64,000 nucleotides of DNA, from assembly GCA_934691935.1 (NCBI GenBank), contig CAKUTH010000004.1, positions 124,001 to 188,000 of the forward strand, in the 5' to 3' direction. The translations under genes and the position numbers were made by a program. Source of the DNA: an uncultured Candidatus Melainabacteria bacterium. Lineage in GTDB: Bacteria > Cyanobacteriota > Vampirovibrionia > Gastranaerophilales > Gastranaerophilaceae. Position 1 is the first letter of the stretch. Every line of letters starts with the position of its first letter. This document shows positions 32,811 through 42,103 of the stretch, piece by piece. Below the pieces are notes generated by a model, which made no database searches, was not told the DNA's origin, and saw only the letters and a program-made list of their open reading frames with translations.

Positions 32811-34157
32811 TCAATTTTCAAAAAAATATTTTTCTAATCCGTCTGCAATTGCCTTTGCGCAATTTTTCTGAAATTCCCTGTCAGAGAGCATTACGCTATC
32901 GTCAGGGTTAATCATATAAGCAACTTCAATCAAGAGGCTTAGGGCGTTGGTATTTCTTACAACCGCCAAACTTTCTTGTCGAACTTTGTCGTTATTTGTC
33001 CCTAGCTCATCTGTCATGGTGGCAAGCAATTTTTGAGCTAAAGGTTCTGCCTGTTTGTAATAATAGTATATGCTCGTTCCACGGTTTTTGTTAGGGTCAA
33101 GCCCGTCAGGCAAAGCGTTTCCGTGAATGCTTAAAAATACGATGCTATCGTGTTCGTTAGTTTTTTGTACTCTGTTTTTTAGCCCGACATAAGTGTCGTC
33201 TTGACGCGTCATCACAACTTTTGCCCCGCGTCTTTTTAGCTCAAGTTCTAATTCCTTGGCAATTGCAAGGTTTACATCTTTTTCAAGAGCTTTTAAACAA
33301 CTGATAGCACCAATTTCAGAACCGCCATGTCCTGCGTCGACGGCGACAGTTAAGCCATGTAGTTTTCTTTTTATGATAGGTGGTTTTCTGATTCTTAAAA
33401 CGAAATCATTTCCGTCATATTCCCCGCTATACCCAGCGAGACTTCTTCCTCTAAGAGCTTCTTGGGTAGGAAAATCCATTTCGTAATTGTCTTTTACGTT
33501 AAAAAATCTTATCCAAAGCGGGTTGCCTTCAACGATTTCAAACGGAACAGGTCTTGTTAGGTGGAAAATAAATGTAAAATATTCTCTACTATCCACATAG
33601 TCATAGCCTTTAACTTCAGCAAGTTCAAAATTGTTGGTATCACAAGGCTTTACGTTGATTTTTGAAATCCAGCCATATTTGTTGTTGCCGAGTACAACTC
33701 TATAAAATCCGCTTTTTTCTCCATCCGTTTGTAAAATCATGTTTTTTTGCAAATGAGCCATTCGGTTTATGCCTGCGTCTATTGGGGTTGAGCGCAAAGG
33801 TGCGCCGTCTGCTGTTACGGAAAGCATTTTTGTTTCTTTGTATTGAATAAATTGCGCTGGGGAAGTGTTACAAGGTTTGATAACAGGTTTTGTTATTATG
33901 TAAATTTGTCTGTCATTTTGAGATTCGACGGTGAAAGTGTTTTGTCCATCGTTTAAGTTGACAACATAAGCAAAAGCCCCAGCTTGATTGGTTGAAACTT
34001 CTTTGCCGTTGATTTTTATTGGTTCAGAGGTTGAACCAACGAAGAAGGTTGATTTTGCGTTAATTGTAACATCCTTTCTTTTTGGATAAACAATGTCAAA
34101 TGCAAAACTCCCGTTTCCTAATGATAAAAGCAGTAATAATAAAAACAATTTTTTCAT
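32811..34157 (-). CDS. N-acetylmuramoyl-L-alanine amidase (Amidase_3) with SH3-like region
   Basis: Exported peptidoglycan amidase of 448 aa. Signal peptide MKKLFLLLLLLSLGNGSFA. The N-terminal part has beta-rich domains, then an SH3b-like segment (MLSVTADGAPLRSTPIDAGI to YGWISKINVKP, about residues 112-172). The catalytic Amidase_3 domain starts at about 268: VAVDAGHGGSEIGA (first zinc His), then an acidic zinc ligand (E near KALEKD), SIHGNALPDG (second zinc His), and SLLIEVAYMINPDD (catalytic Glu). It likely trims septal peptidoglycan, fitting the following ftsI/murE genes on the other strand. Confidence 0.9.
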   Translation of the reverse strand: MKKLFLLLLLLSLGNGSFAFDIVYPKRKDVTINAKSTFFVGSTSEPIKINGKEVSTNQAGAFAYVVNLNDGQNTFTVESQNDRQIYIITKPVIKPCNTSPAQFIQYKETKMLSVTADGAPLRSTPIDAGINRMAHLQKNMILQTDGEKSGFYRVVLGNNKYGWISKINVKPCDTNNFELAEVKGYDYVDSREYFTFIFHLTRPVPFEIVEGNPLWIRFFNVKDNYEMDFPTQEALRGRSLAGYSGEYDGNDFVLRIRKPPIIKRKLHGLTVAVDAGHGGSEIGAISCLKALEKDVNLAIAKELELELKRRGAKVVMTRQDDTYVGLKNRVQKTNEHDSIVFLSIHGNALPDGLDPNKNRGTSIYYYYKQAEPLAQKLLATMTDELGTNNDKVRQESLAVVRNTNALSLLIEVAYMINPDDSVMLSDREFQKNCAKAIADGLEKYFFEN

Positions 34158-34945
34158 ACATAAATTATATCACGAAAATGGTATAACTTATATATGAATG
34201 CAGGAGCTCTGCGCCCCTGCACCAGTATTACATTATGTGTCTTTGACAAATGTTCCAAATCTTGAATTAATGTCTCCGACGGGTGCTACGCGCACGGCGG
34301 TCGCTTTTGTGGAAAAGCGACGCAAACCAGCCACGACGCTCAGTTCACTAATAAACTGTACGGCTCACTAAAAGCCGGCTAAACTCGCTAATATACCTGT
34401 CATTGCGCACTTGTTGCGCAATCTCTTTTCACGCTCAAACAATAGCCGTCTTTGTAATCTGTTCGCCTACAATTATTGTTCACTTCGCTATTGTGGCAAA
34501 CAATCTAAAATAAAACTAAAAACATTTCGACCATTACGGAACGAACAATCAATGTTTGCGAAACATCTTCAAAGGTGAGCACTGTCTGAACGGTAAGTTA
34601 TTAGACCCTGAAACAAGTTCAGGGTGACAACAGGAGTGAGTTTGCTCACCTCGGGTTGAGCAATTACAATTGATTAGTGAGTGAAGTATCGGTCGAGAGT
34701 TTCTTTGTGGTACTTTCTTGTCGGCACAAGAAAGTACCTAGGGAAAGGTTAGTTAAATAGTTGTTCCCCCGTCTGGAAGACCCGTCGGAGACTACATATT
34801 CAAAATTTTGGATACTTATCGAAATTACTTAATGAAATATTAGTTTAAGGACGCAGAGTCCCTGCATGTAATAAATATATGTAAAAATTTTTTCATATTT
34901 TCATCTATAACTTTTCATTGTGTTAAAATATTTATAAAAGAGGGC
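34158..34945. repeat. Non-coding 0.7-kb region bounded by nested inverted repeats
   Basis: No convincing gene is found on either strand. An outer imperfect inverted repeat joins 34199-34215 (TGCAGGAGCTCTGCGCC) with 34849-34866. An inner exact one joins GTCTCCGACGGGT (34272-34284) with ACCCGTCGGAGAC (34780-34792). Inside are a CCTGAA palindrome (34605-34628), ATTGCGCA/TGTTGCGCAAT near 34405-34425, and a perfect 13-bp hairpin with CGGC loop at 34709-34738. It looks like a mobile or highly structured non-coding element. Confidence 0.55.
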
Positions 34946-36697
34946 TTGGATTTGAGGGAAAGATTAAGAAACAGACCAGAAAATGAACTAGAAAAACGCA
35001 GTAGAACGCTGGATAAAATTATCAGTGCATTAACAATATTTTTTGCCTGTTTTATGGTTTTACTTATTATTTATTTGTTTTTTATACAAGTTGTTGATGT
35101 CGGCAAATATAGAGCCAGAGCTAGAAGTCAGCGTGTTGGAAGGATTTTCTCAATGCGTGGCGATATTTATGACAGAAACGGCATAAAACTTGCAACTGAC
35201 AAGGTTTATTCTGATGTTTATGCGCACCCTGCGGATTATGATCATAAACCTGAAGAACTTGCAAAAATGCTTGCTCCGATATTAAAAATGCCTCAAGCAC
35301 AACTTCTTCAAAAATTAAAAAAGAATGGGCCTGTTATCACTTTGAAGAAAGATATTGATAGAAATGCTGCTAAAGAAATTGCAAAATTACATTTAAGAGA
35401 AATCAGTTTAGGTAAGAAAAATACAAGAGAATATCCGCAAGGTACTTTGGCTGCACACGTTTTAGGATATTATAATTTTGATGCTGATATAGCTAACGGA
35501 ATTGAATATACGGCAAAAGACAGGCTGGAACACGTTATTAATACTGTGAAATACCAAAAAACCCGTGACGGCAAAATTATTTACGATTTTACAACTGACC
35601 CTGTTGCTACAACTGTAAATCCAAAAGGTGAAGATGTTACGTTAACTATTGATGCGGCAATCCAACATATTTGTGAAAAAGAAATAGAGAAAAAAGTTAG
35701 AGAAACTCGCGCAGATGGTGGTTCTGTAATTGTCATGAACCCGAAAAACGGTGAGATTTTAGCTTATGCTGTTTATCCTACTTTTGACCCTAACAATTAT
35801 AAAAAAGCAACTCCAGCTCAATTGAAAAACTGGACGCTGACGGATGTTTTGCCACCAGGGTCTACGTTTAAGACTATTACTGTTTCATCTGCAATGGATT
35901 TGGGTAAAATTAATGAGCATTCAACGGTTCTTGATACAGGTAAAATGACGATTGGAAAATGGGAAATAAAAAACCACGATTACCATATTCATCCTTACCC
36001 TGGACAAATTTCGTTGGAATATTTGTTTGAACATTCAAGTAATATCGGTTCGATTAATATAGCGAGAATGATGACACCAGTTGAATTTTATGGTGTGCTC
36101 AAAAAGTTTGGATTTGGAAGTAAGACAGGTATTGATTTGCCTGGTGAGTCAAGTGGTTTGTTACCGCACTGGGCACATTGGGATCAAGGAATTCATGCAA
36201 CAATGGCGTATGGTTATGGAACATCAGTTACTGCAATTCAGATGATTTCAGCGGTGCAGGTACTTGCAAATAATGGTGTTAAAGTCACTCCGCACGTAAT
36301 TAAATACTCGCAAGAAGAATATGATAATAAGATACATTACACTCAGGTTATAAAACCAGAAACGGCTCAAGCTGTAACTCGTTTGCTTGTGGCAAGTATT
36401 GAAAATAGTAAATCTGAAGTAAAGATGGATAAATACAAAGTCGCAGAAAAAACAGGTACTTCAAGAAAGCCAAACAAAAATGGTTCAGGGTATTCTCAAT
36501 ATTTGTATACTTCATCAATAGGGTATTTGCCAGCATCAGATCCGCAGGTTTTGATATATGTAATTGTAGATAGTCCAAAAGAAGGCGCTATATGGGGAAG
36601 TACAGTTGCAGCTCCTGTGTTTAAAGAAGTTGCGACTCAAGTTGCAAGAATAATGAACTTGAAACCTGATAAAAATGTTCCGCAAAGTAAAAATTAG
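34946..36697 (+). CDS. ftsI: Septal/elongation penicillin-binding protein (FtsI/PBP2 class B type)
   Basis: Class B penicillin-binding protein that cross-links peptidoglycan. One N-terminal membrane helix (residues about 28-50) is followed by the dimerisation domain RGDIYDRNGIKLATD near 71. The transpeptidase has the active-site motifs STFK (306-309), SSN (364-366) and KTGT (502-505). It has 583 aa and no PASTA domain. Start: TTG 34946, or TTG 34952, which has better spacing to AGAGGG; both give the same protein within two residues. With murE following at 32 bp it matches the dcw-type order ftsI-murE, so FtsI is the best name. Confidence 0.88.
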   Translation: MDLRERLRNRPENELEKRSRTLDKIISALTIFFACFMVLLIIYLFFIQVVDVGKYRARARSQRVGRIFSMRGDIYDRNGIKLATDKVYSDVYAHPADYDHKPEELAKMLAPILKMPQAQLLQKLKKNGPVITLKKDIDRNAAKEIAKLHLREISLGKKNTREYPQGTLAAHVLGYYNFDADIANGIEYTAKDRLEHVINTVKYQKTRDGKIIYDFTTDPVATTVNPKGEDVTLTIDAAIQHICEKEIEKKVRETRADGGSVIVMNPKNGEILAYAVYPTFDPNNYKKATPAQLKNWTLTDVLPPGSTFKTITVSSAMDLGKINEHSTVLDTGKMTIGKWEIKNHDYHIHPYPGQISLEYLFEHSSNIGSINIARMMTPVEFYGVLKKFGFGSKTGIDLPGESSGLLPHWAHWDQGIHATMAYGYGTSVTAIQMISAVQVLANNGVKVTPHVIKYSQEEYDNKIHYTQVIKPETAQAVTRLLVASIENSKSEVKMDKYKVAEKTGTSRKPNKNGSGYSQYLYTSSIGYLPASDPQVLIYVIVDSPKEGAIWGSTVAAPVFKEVATQVARIMNLKPDKNVPQSKN

Positions 36698-36729
36698 CAA
36701 ATAATATAAATAAAATTAAGGAGATATAA

Positions 36730-38262
36730 ATGAAACTTGACGAATTAATTGAGTATTTAGACTACAAGGATTTAATCAATTTTAAAAATATTGATATAAC
36801 TGGTATTTCTTACAATTCAAAGACCACCAAAAAGGGAGACATTTTTGTATGCTTGGTTGGAGAACATACTGATGGGCATGAATTTGCTCAAGACGCAATC
36901 AATGCAGGAGCTACAGCGCTTCTTGTAGAAAGAAAAGTTGAGGGGACAAAAATTCCGCAAGTTGTGGTATCTTCTACGCGTCACAAAATCGCTGATATCG
37001 CTGATAGATTTTATTCTTGCCCTTCAAAGGGGTTAAATTTGATTGGTGTAACTGGAACAAACGGTAAAACGACTGTTACTCACCTTATTCAGAAAATTTT
37101 TGAAGAAAATAATCAAAAATGTGCATTGATAGGAACTTTAGGTTATAAATTGTCTTCAAATGGGGAATATCGAGATGCAAAACATACAACTCCTCAAGCT
37201 CCTGAGCTTCAAGCAACATTGAGAATGATTAAAGATGTAGAAAAAATTGATAATGTGGTAATGGAAGTTAGCTCTCACGCGCTTGACCAAAACCGTGTCG
37301 GCGGTTGTAGATTTAATGGCGCAGTGTTTACAAATTTGACCCAAGACCATTTGGATTACCATATCACTATGGATAATTATTTTAAGGCAAAAGCGTTGTT
37401 ATTTGAATCTTTGCAAGCTCCATTGGAAGATGCAGAACCTGTAGCTGATGAAAAAACTTCGTTTGCGGTAATAAATTCGGATGATGCGTATGGTGAAAGA
37501 TTTGTAAAAGTCGTTCCTGAAGGTGTCAGAGTGTTTACTTACGGTGTAAAAAAACAGAGTGATGTGATGGCTCGCGATATCAATTTTTCGTTGAGCGGGG
37601 CTGAATTTACGCTTGTGACAAACGAACATGCAACTTGTGGTGAAAAAACAGAGCATAAAGTTAATTTGCACATGAACGGTATGTTCAGTGTTTATAATGT
37701 TTTGGCATCGGTTACAGCATCGCTAGCGATGGGAATTGACATTGAAGTTGCTCTAAAAGCCTTGCAAAACGTGAAAGGTGTAGCTGGAAGATTTGAAGTT
37801 GTGGTTAAAAAACCGCTTGTAATCGTTGATTACGCACACACACCTGACGGTTTGGAAAATGTTTTGAAATCAGCAAGAGAAATTACGCCAAAGGACGGCA
37901 AGTTAATTTGTCTGTTTGGTTGCGGTGGTGACAGGGATGCAACAAAACGTCCTAAAATGGGCGCTATAGCAGAAAAATTGGCAGATAAAATTGTTATAAC
38001 AAGCGACAATCCGCGTTCTGAAGACCCGCAAGTAATAATTACCGACATTATTGCAGGCTTAAAATCTGTTAATACTGAAAATGTAATTGTAGAGCCAGAT
38101 AGAGGTACTGCAATTGCGTTATTAAAAACAATTGCAAACAATAATGACGTGGTTTTGATTGCAGGTAAAGGTCACGAAAATTATCAAATTTTGAAAGATA
38201 AAACAATCCACTTTGATGACAGAGAAGAAGCTCACAAGGTCTTTGAAGGTAGTGTGATTTAA
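36730..38262 (+). CDS. murE: UDP-MurNAc-L-Ala-D-Glu:meso-diaminopimelate ligase
   Basis: Mur ligase adding the third residue of the peptidoglycan stem peptide; 510 aa. The P-loop is LIGVTGTNGKTTVTHLIQ near residue 105; YAHTPDGLEN and GDRDATKRPKMG lie in the C-terminal domain; and TSDNPRSEDP near 428 contains the DNPR motif specific for meso-DAP over lysine. The cell wall is therefore of DAP type, as in Gram-negative bacteria. AAGGAG ribosome site. Co-directional with the upstream PBP gene. Confidence 0.96.
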   Translation: MKLDELIEYLDYKDLINFKNIDITGISYNSKTTKKGDIFVCLVGEHTDGHEFAQDAINAGATALLVERKVEGTKIPQVVVSSTRHKIADIADRFYSCPSKGLNLIGVTGTNGKTTVTHLIQKIFEENNQKCALIGTLGYKLSSNGEYRDAKHTTPQAPELQATLRMIKDVEKIDNVVMEVSSHALDQNRVGGCRFNGAVFTNLTQDHLDYHITMDNYFKAKALLFESLQAPLEDAEPVADEKTSFAVINSDDAYGERFVKVVPEGVRVFTYGVKKQSDVMARDINFSLSGAEFTLVTNEHATCGEKTEHKVNLHMNGMFSVYNVLASVTASLAMGIDIEVALKALQNVKGVAGRFEVVVKKPLVIVDYAHTPDGLENVLKSAREITPKDGKLICLFGCGGDRDATKRPKMGAIAEKLADKIVITSDNPRSEDPQVIITDIIAGLKSVNTENVIVEPDRGTAIALLKTIANNNDVVLIAGKGHENYQILKDKTIHFDDREEAHKVFEGSVI

Positions 38263-38270
38263 GTAACATT

Positions 38271-38306
38271 TTCCCTCGCCCCTTTGGGGATAGAGGGTAG
38301 GTGAGG
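38271..38306 (+). repeat. CTCGCCCC-type palindromic repeat in the murE-nagA spacer
   Basis: CCCTCGCCCCTTTGGGGATA, then GAGGGTAGGTGAGGGG. It belongs to the same family as the blocks inside the pilin leaders, here intergenic; its GAGGGG end serves as the likely ribosome site of nagA. Confidence 0.7.
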
Positions 38307-38313
38307 GGCTAAA

Positions 38314-39348
38314 ATGAGAACCAAACTTATAATAGAACAACATTTTCACGGTTGCTTTGGAATAGATTTCAACAAGGCTACTGTTGATGATGTCTTGTTT
38401 TTGTCAAAAGAAATTTTGAAACACGGTATTGGCGGGATTTTTCCAACACTTGTAACCGATAGCGTTGAAAATATCAAGCGAGCAATTTCTGTTATAAAAG
38501 AGGCTAAAGAAAAGCAAACTCCTGATATGGCAAATATTTTGGGAATTCACCTTGAAGGAATATTTATTAATCCTGAGAAAAAGGGCATTCATAATCCTGC
38601 GCATTTTTTAGCACCTACGGTTGAAAATTACAAATTAGTAGCAGATGATTTTATAAAAATTGTTACTCTTGCGCCTGAATTAATCCCCATCATTCCTTCG
38701 GGTACCTTCTCCCACGCTGGGGAGAAGGCTCAAAACTTGATTGAGTACCTTAGCGAAAAAGGTGTGAAGGTTCAGGCTGGTCATTGTGTTGGCGGAGATT
38801 TGACAGGATGTGCTGGTGTAACACATTTGTTCAATGCGATGTCTGGCGTTGCTCATAGGGGTGAAACGACGGCACTTTCGGCACTTGTTGATGATAATAT
38901 TTATACTGAGATTATAGGTGACGGAATACACGTGTCTGACAAGGCTTTAGAACTTGTTTTTAAGTGCAAACCTTTGGAAAAAATAATTTTGATAAGCGAT
39001 AGCTTGCCTTGTACAAACTACAATCCACATTCCTTGAGTGAGGGAAAACAGCTCTTAATGAGTGGTGCGAATGTTAGAGATGTAGGGACGGGGGAAAAAC
39101 TAGAATTTGTCTTTGCTGATGAAAAAGTTTACTATGACGGAATCAAAGCGACATCAAAAGACGGTACGATTGCGGGCAGTACGACAATGATTCCAAAAAT
39201 TATAAAAAGATTGATTAAATCAAACATTGTTAAAAACACAAACGATGTAACTCAACTAATAACTAACCCATACAATTATCATAATATTGATATTGGTGGT
39301 TCAGTTGAATGGGATGATGATTTTAATATAATAAAGGTTAATAAATAA
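38314..39348 (+). CDS. nagA: N-acetylglucosamine-6-phosphate deacetylase with in-frame repeat insertion
   Basis: Amidohydrolase that deacetylates GlcNAc-6-P in amino-sugar recycling; 344 aa, somewhat short (usual about 380) because the N-terminal beta domain is minimal. Catalytic features: IHLEGIFINPEKKG (metal Glu near 81), KVQAGHCVGG (His near 157), VTHLFNAMSG (His near 171), EIIGDGIHVSD and LISDSLPC (catalytic Asp near 220-230). Residues about 124-138 (IPIIPSGTFSHAGEK) have no counterpart in the family. They are encoded by a palindrome, CCTTCTCCC/GGGAGAAGG at 38705-38728, which I read as an inserted repeat. It overlaps ilvD by one base (TAATG). Confidence 0.88.
   Translation: MRTKLIIEQHFHGCFGIDFNKATVDDVLFLSKEILKHGIGGIFPTLVTDSVENIKRAISVIKEAKEKQTPDMANILGIHLEGIFINPEKKGIHNPAHFLAPTVENYKLVADDFIKIVTLAPELIPIIPSGTFSHAGEKAQNLIEYLSEKGVKVQAGHCVGGDLTGCAGVTHLFNAMSGVAHRGETTALSALVDDNIYTEIIGDGIHVSDKALELVFKCKPLEKIILISDSLPCTNYNPHSLSEGKQLLMSGANVRDVGTGEKLEFVFADEKVYYDGIKATSKDGTIAGSTTMIPKIIKRLIKSNIVKNTNDVTQLITNPYNYHNIDIGGSVEWDDDFNIIKVNK
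38683..38728 (+). repeat. Palindromic repeat inserted in frame in nagA
   Basis: CCTTCTCCC (38705-38713) and GGGAGAAGG (38720-38728) form a 9-bp stem; the preceding ATCATTCCTTCGGGTA is probably part of the same element. The insertion adds about 15 residues after the conserved TLAPE and keeps the frame. Confidence 0.65.
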
Positions 39349-40982
39349 TGAAAAGTGACAATATCAAATCAGGAATAGCAAGAACGCCACACAGAGGGTT
39401 GTTGATGGCTACAGGTGTGAGCAGAAAGAATATGAAAGCTCCGTTTATTGGAATTGCAAGTTCTTTTTCTGACTTAGTTCCAGGGCATATTGGTATGCGA
39501 GATTTGGAACGTCAAATTGAAAAAGGAATTCATTCAGGTGGCGGGCAAGCCTTTATTTTTGGAGTTCCTGCAATTTGTGATGGTATTGCTATGGGGCATA
39601 ACGGGATGAGATATTCTTTGCCGTCAAGAGATTTGATTGCTGATTGTGTAGAAAGTGTCGCTTCGGCTCACCAGCTTGACGGAATTGTGCTTTTGTCGAA
39701 TTGCGATAAAATCACTCCAGGAATGTTGATTGGTGCGTTGCGCTTGAATATACCTGCAATTGTTGTTACTGCAGGTCCTATGTTGGATGGTGAATGTGGC
39801 AATCATCATAAATTAACTATGGTTACAGGTTCGTTTGAAGCGGTTGGAAAATTCCGAAATGGAGAAATTTCAGAAGAAGAACTTCTTGCAATGGAAGAAG
39901 CATCTTGTCCTTCGGCGGGTGCTTGTCAAGGAATGTATACAGCCAATACAATGGCTTGTTTGACTGAAGTCTTGGGTATGAGTATGCCTTATTGTGCCTC
40001 TGCGTCTGCCGTTTCAGCTCAAAAACGCCGTATCGCTTTTGAGAGCGGAATGCAAATAGTTGAACTTGTAAAACAAGATGTAAAACCTTCTGATATTATT
40101 ACAAGAGAAAGTTTGCGTAACGCAATTGTTGCGGATTTGGCACTTGGCGGTTCTACAAACACGTTTTTACATATTTTGGCAATCGCGAATGCTGGTGGAA
40201 TTGATGTGACATTGAAAGATTTTGAAGAATTAAGCGAAAAAGTTCATCAGATAGTCAAAATTAACCCTTCTTCAACTTTAACAATGGCCGATTTCCACAA
40301 TGCAGGCGGAGTCCCTGCATTAATACAATCACTAAATAATCATTTAAAATTGGATAAAGAAATAACAGAGTTTTACAAAAAAGTTTATAGAAACAAAGAG
40401 ATTATTCCTGATTACGACAAATCAACGTATACACAGGCGGGTTTAGCGGTGCTTTATGGAAATTTGGCAAAAGACGGCTGTGTGATAAAAACATCGGGTG
40501 TTGCGCCTGAATGTTATGAGTTTGAAGGGATTGCAAAAACGTTCGATAGTGAGGAAGATGCAATGAACGCGCTTGAAAATGATGAAATCAAAGCGGGTGA
40601 TGTTATTGTAATTCGTTATGAAGGTCCAAAAGGCGGGCCAGGGATGAGAGAAATGCTCGCGCCAACTTCACTTTTGGTGGGCAAAGGCTTAGGTAAAAAA
40701 TGCGCACTGATTACAGATGGAAGATTTTCTGGTGCAACGAGGGGGATTTGTGTTGGACATATATGCCCTGAAGCTGCAAATGGTGGTGTGATCGCTCTTG
40801 TTGAGAACGGCGACAGAATAAGAATTGATGTTACAAAACGAACAATGGAGTTGCTTGTATCTGGCGAGGAGTTACAAAAACGCCGTGAAAAATTAAAACC
40901 GTTTGAACCAAAAGTAAAATCAGGATATTTGTACAAATATGCCCAAAATGTTCAGGACGCATCTCACGGAGCTATCGTTTAA
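39348..40982 (+). CDS. ilvD: Dihydroxy-acid dehydratase
   Basis: Fe-S dehydratase in isoleucine/valine synthesis, 544 aa (usual about 550). Cluster cysteines are in LLSNCDKITPGMLIGAL (near 120) and PSAGACQGMYTANTMAC (near 190), with another Cys in AICDGIAMGH near 80. The C-terminal GRFSGATRGICVGHICPEAA is the family signature. Its ATG overlaps the nagA stop. With ilvE 30 kb away this shows branched-chain amino acid capacity. Confidence 0.96.
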   Translation: MKSDNIKSGIARTPHRGLLMATGVSRKNMKAPFIGIASSFSDLVPGHIGMRDLERQIEKGIHSGGGQAFIFGVPAICDGIAMGHNGMRYSLPSRDLIADCVESVASAHQLDGIVLLSNCDKITPGMLIGALRLNIPAIVVTAGPMLDGECGNHHKLTMVTGSFEAVGKFRNGEISEEELLAMEEASCPSAGACQGMYTANTMACLTEVLGMSMPYCASASAVSAQKRRIAFESGMQIVELVKQDVKPSDIITRESLRNAIVADLALGGSTNTFLHILAIANAGGIDVTLKDFEELSEKVHQIVKINPSSTLTMADFHNAGGVPALIQSLNNHLKLDKEITEFYKKVYRNKEIIPDYDKSTYTQAGLAVLYGNLAKDGCVIKTSGVAPECYEFEGIAKTFDSEEDAMNALENDEIKAGDVIVIRYEGPKGGPGMREMLAPTSLLVGKGLGKKCALITDGRFSGATRGICVGHICPEAANGGVIALVENGDRIRIDVTKRTMELLVSGEELQKRREKLKPFEPKVKSGYLYKYAQNVQDASHGAIV

Positions 40983-41002
40983 ATTTGTGCTATTATATAG
41001 TT

Positions 41003-42103
41003 ATGCGCAAATTAAAAGATTTTAAAGATGAAATAAACAAATGTTCAAAATGTGGCTTGTGCCAAGCCGTTTGCCCGATTTATAAATTGACAGGTAATGA
41101 TTGTGCAGTTTCTCGCGGAAAATTTGTTATGTTGAATGGAGTTTTGAAAAATGATTTAAAACTCAACAAAAACATAAATAAATATCTTGATTTGTGTTTG
41201 AAATGCGGTAAGTGTAGAGATTTTTGTCCAAGTTCAATTGATGTGTGCAAGATTTTAGAAACTGCCAAATACGAATACGCCCAGAATTCGTTTTGGAGCA
41301 AATTCGTTTTCTTTTTAGAATCAAAATGGATGTTTGGAACATTATTACATGTTTTGAAAAATATACTTTGTCATGCTGAATTTATTTCAGCATCTCAGAT
41401 CCTGAAACAAGTTCAGGATGACAATTTAACGAAAATGAAATTACTTTACTTCAAAGGCTGTGTAAATACGATTTTTCCGCAAACCGACAAATTATTACAC
41501 AAATTGTTTGACAATTCTAATGTCGAAATTATGGAAAAGGATTTTGACTGTTGTGGTTTGCCGTTTTTATCAAGTGGAAATTTAGAAAGATTTGAAGAAG
41601 TAAAACAGCATAATCTTAAGATGCTGGATTGTGATTTTGACTATGTTCTTACGGATTGTGCAAGTTGTGAAAGTACTCTAAAGCAATATATGGACAGTGA
41701 ATTTATAAGTCTAGGCGAATTTATTGTGCAACAGGGTTTGAAATTTAAATCTAACAAACCAATAAAAGTTACTTTCCATAAACCTTGCCACCTTGCAAAT
41801 GATGCTTTTTGGGGAAAATTGATTGATAATTGCGAAAATGTTGAATATGTAAAAATGAAAGATTATGATGAATGTTGTGGGTTTGCTGGTGAATTTGCAC
41901 TTAAAAACCGCGAATTATCATTGAAAATTTCTAAACAAAAAGCTCAAAATATAATAAATACAGGCGCAGACTTTTGTGTTACAACTTGTCCTGCCTGTAT
42001 TTTAGGTTTGAAACAAGGGCTTTTTGGAATAAAAAATGCCCCAAAAGTTTTGTCTTTGGCTGAATTTATTACACAACTTAGTGTTATTTCCCAAGCTCGC
42101 TAG
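41003..42103 (+). CDS. GlpC/LutA-like Fe-S oxidoreductase subunit with in-frame repeat
   Basis: Protein of 366 aa. Two [4Fe-4S] motifs of ferredoxin type lie at residues 14-24 (C-x2-C-x2-C-x3-C, CSKCGLCQAVC) and in CLKCGKCRDFCPSSIDVC near 63. Two CCG domains follow (DFDCCGLPFLSSGN and YDECCGFAGEFALK, each with upstream Cys ligands FKGCVNTIFP and FHKPCHLAND). This is the GlpC/GlcF/LutA plan, an electron-transfer subunit for lactate, glycolate or glycerol-3-P oxidation. Residues about 123-141 (CHAEFISASQILKQVQDD) come from a palindromic repeat inserted in frame. ATG 41003 is chosen; no partner gene is seen nearby. Confidence 0.82.
   Translation: MRKLKDFKDEINKCSKCGLCQAVCPIYKLTGNDCAVSRGKFVMLNGVLKNDLKLNKNINKYLDLCLKCGKCRDFCPSSIDVCKILETAKYEYAQNSFWSKFVFFLESKWMFGTLLHVLKNILCHAEFISASQILKQVQDDNLTKMKLLYFKGCVNTIFPQTDKLLHKLFDNSNVEIMEKDFDCCGLPFLSSGNLERFEEVKQHNLKMLDCDFDYVLTDCASCESTLKQYMDSEFISLGEFIVQQGLKFKSNKPIKVTFHKPCHLANDAFWGKLIDNCENVEYVKMKDYDECCGFAGEFALKNRELSLKISKQKAQNIINTGADFCVTTCPACILGLKQGLFGIKNAPKVLSLAEFITQLSVISQAR
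41370..41422 (+). repeat. Double-palindrome repeat inserted in frame in the Fe-S protein
   Basis: Two hairpins, ATGCTGAA/TTCAGCAT and ATCCTGAA/TTCAGGAT, bounded by GTCAT and ATGAC. They encode CHAEFISASQILKQVQDD between the ferredoxin part and the first CCG domain. Similar repeats are at 30188, 34605, 43622 and 56243. Confidence 0.85.

Noticed and set aside
34158..34945. rRNA, tmRNA, RNase P RNA or SRP RNA in the large non-coding region
   Set aside because: None of their conserved core sequences is recognisable in it on either strand.
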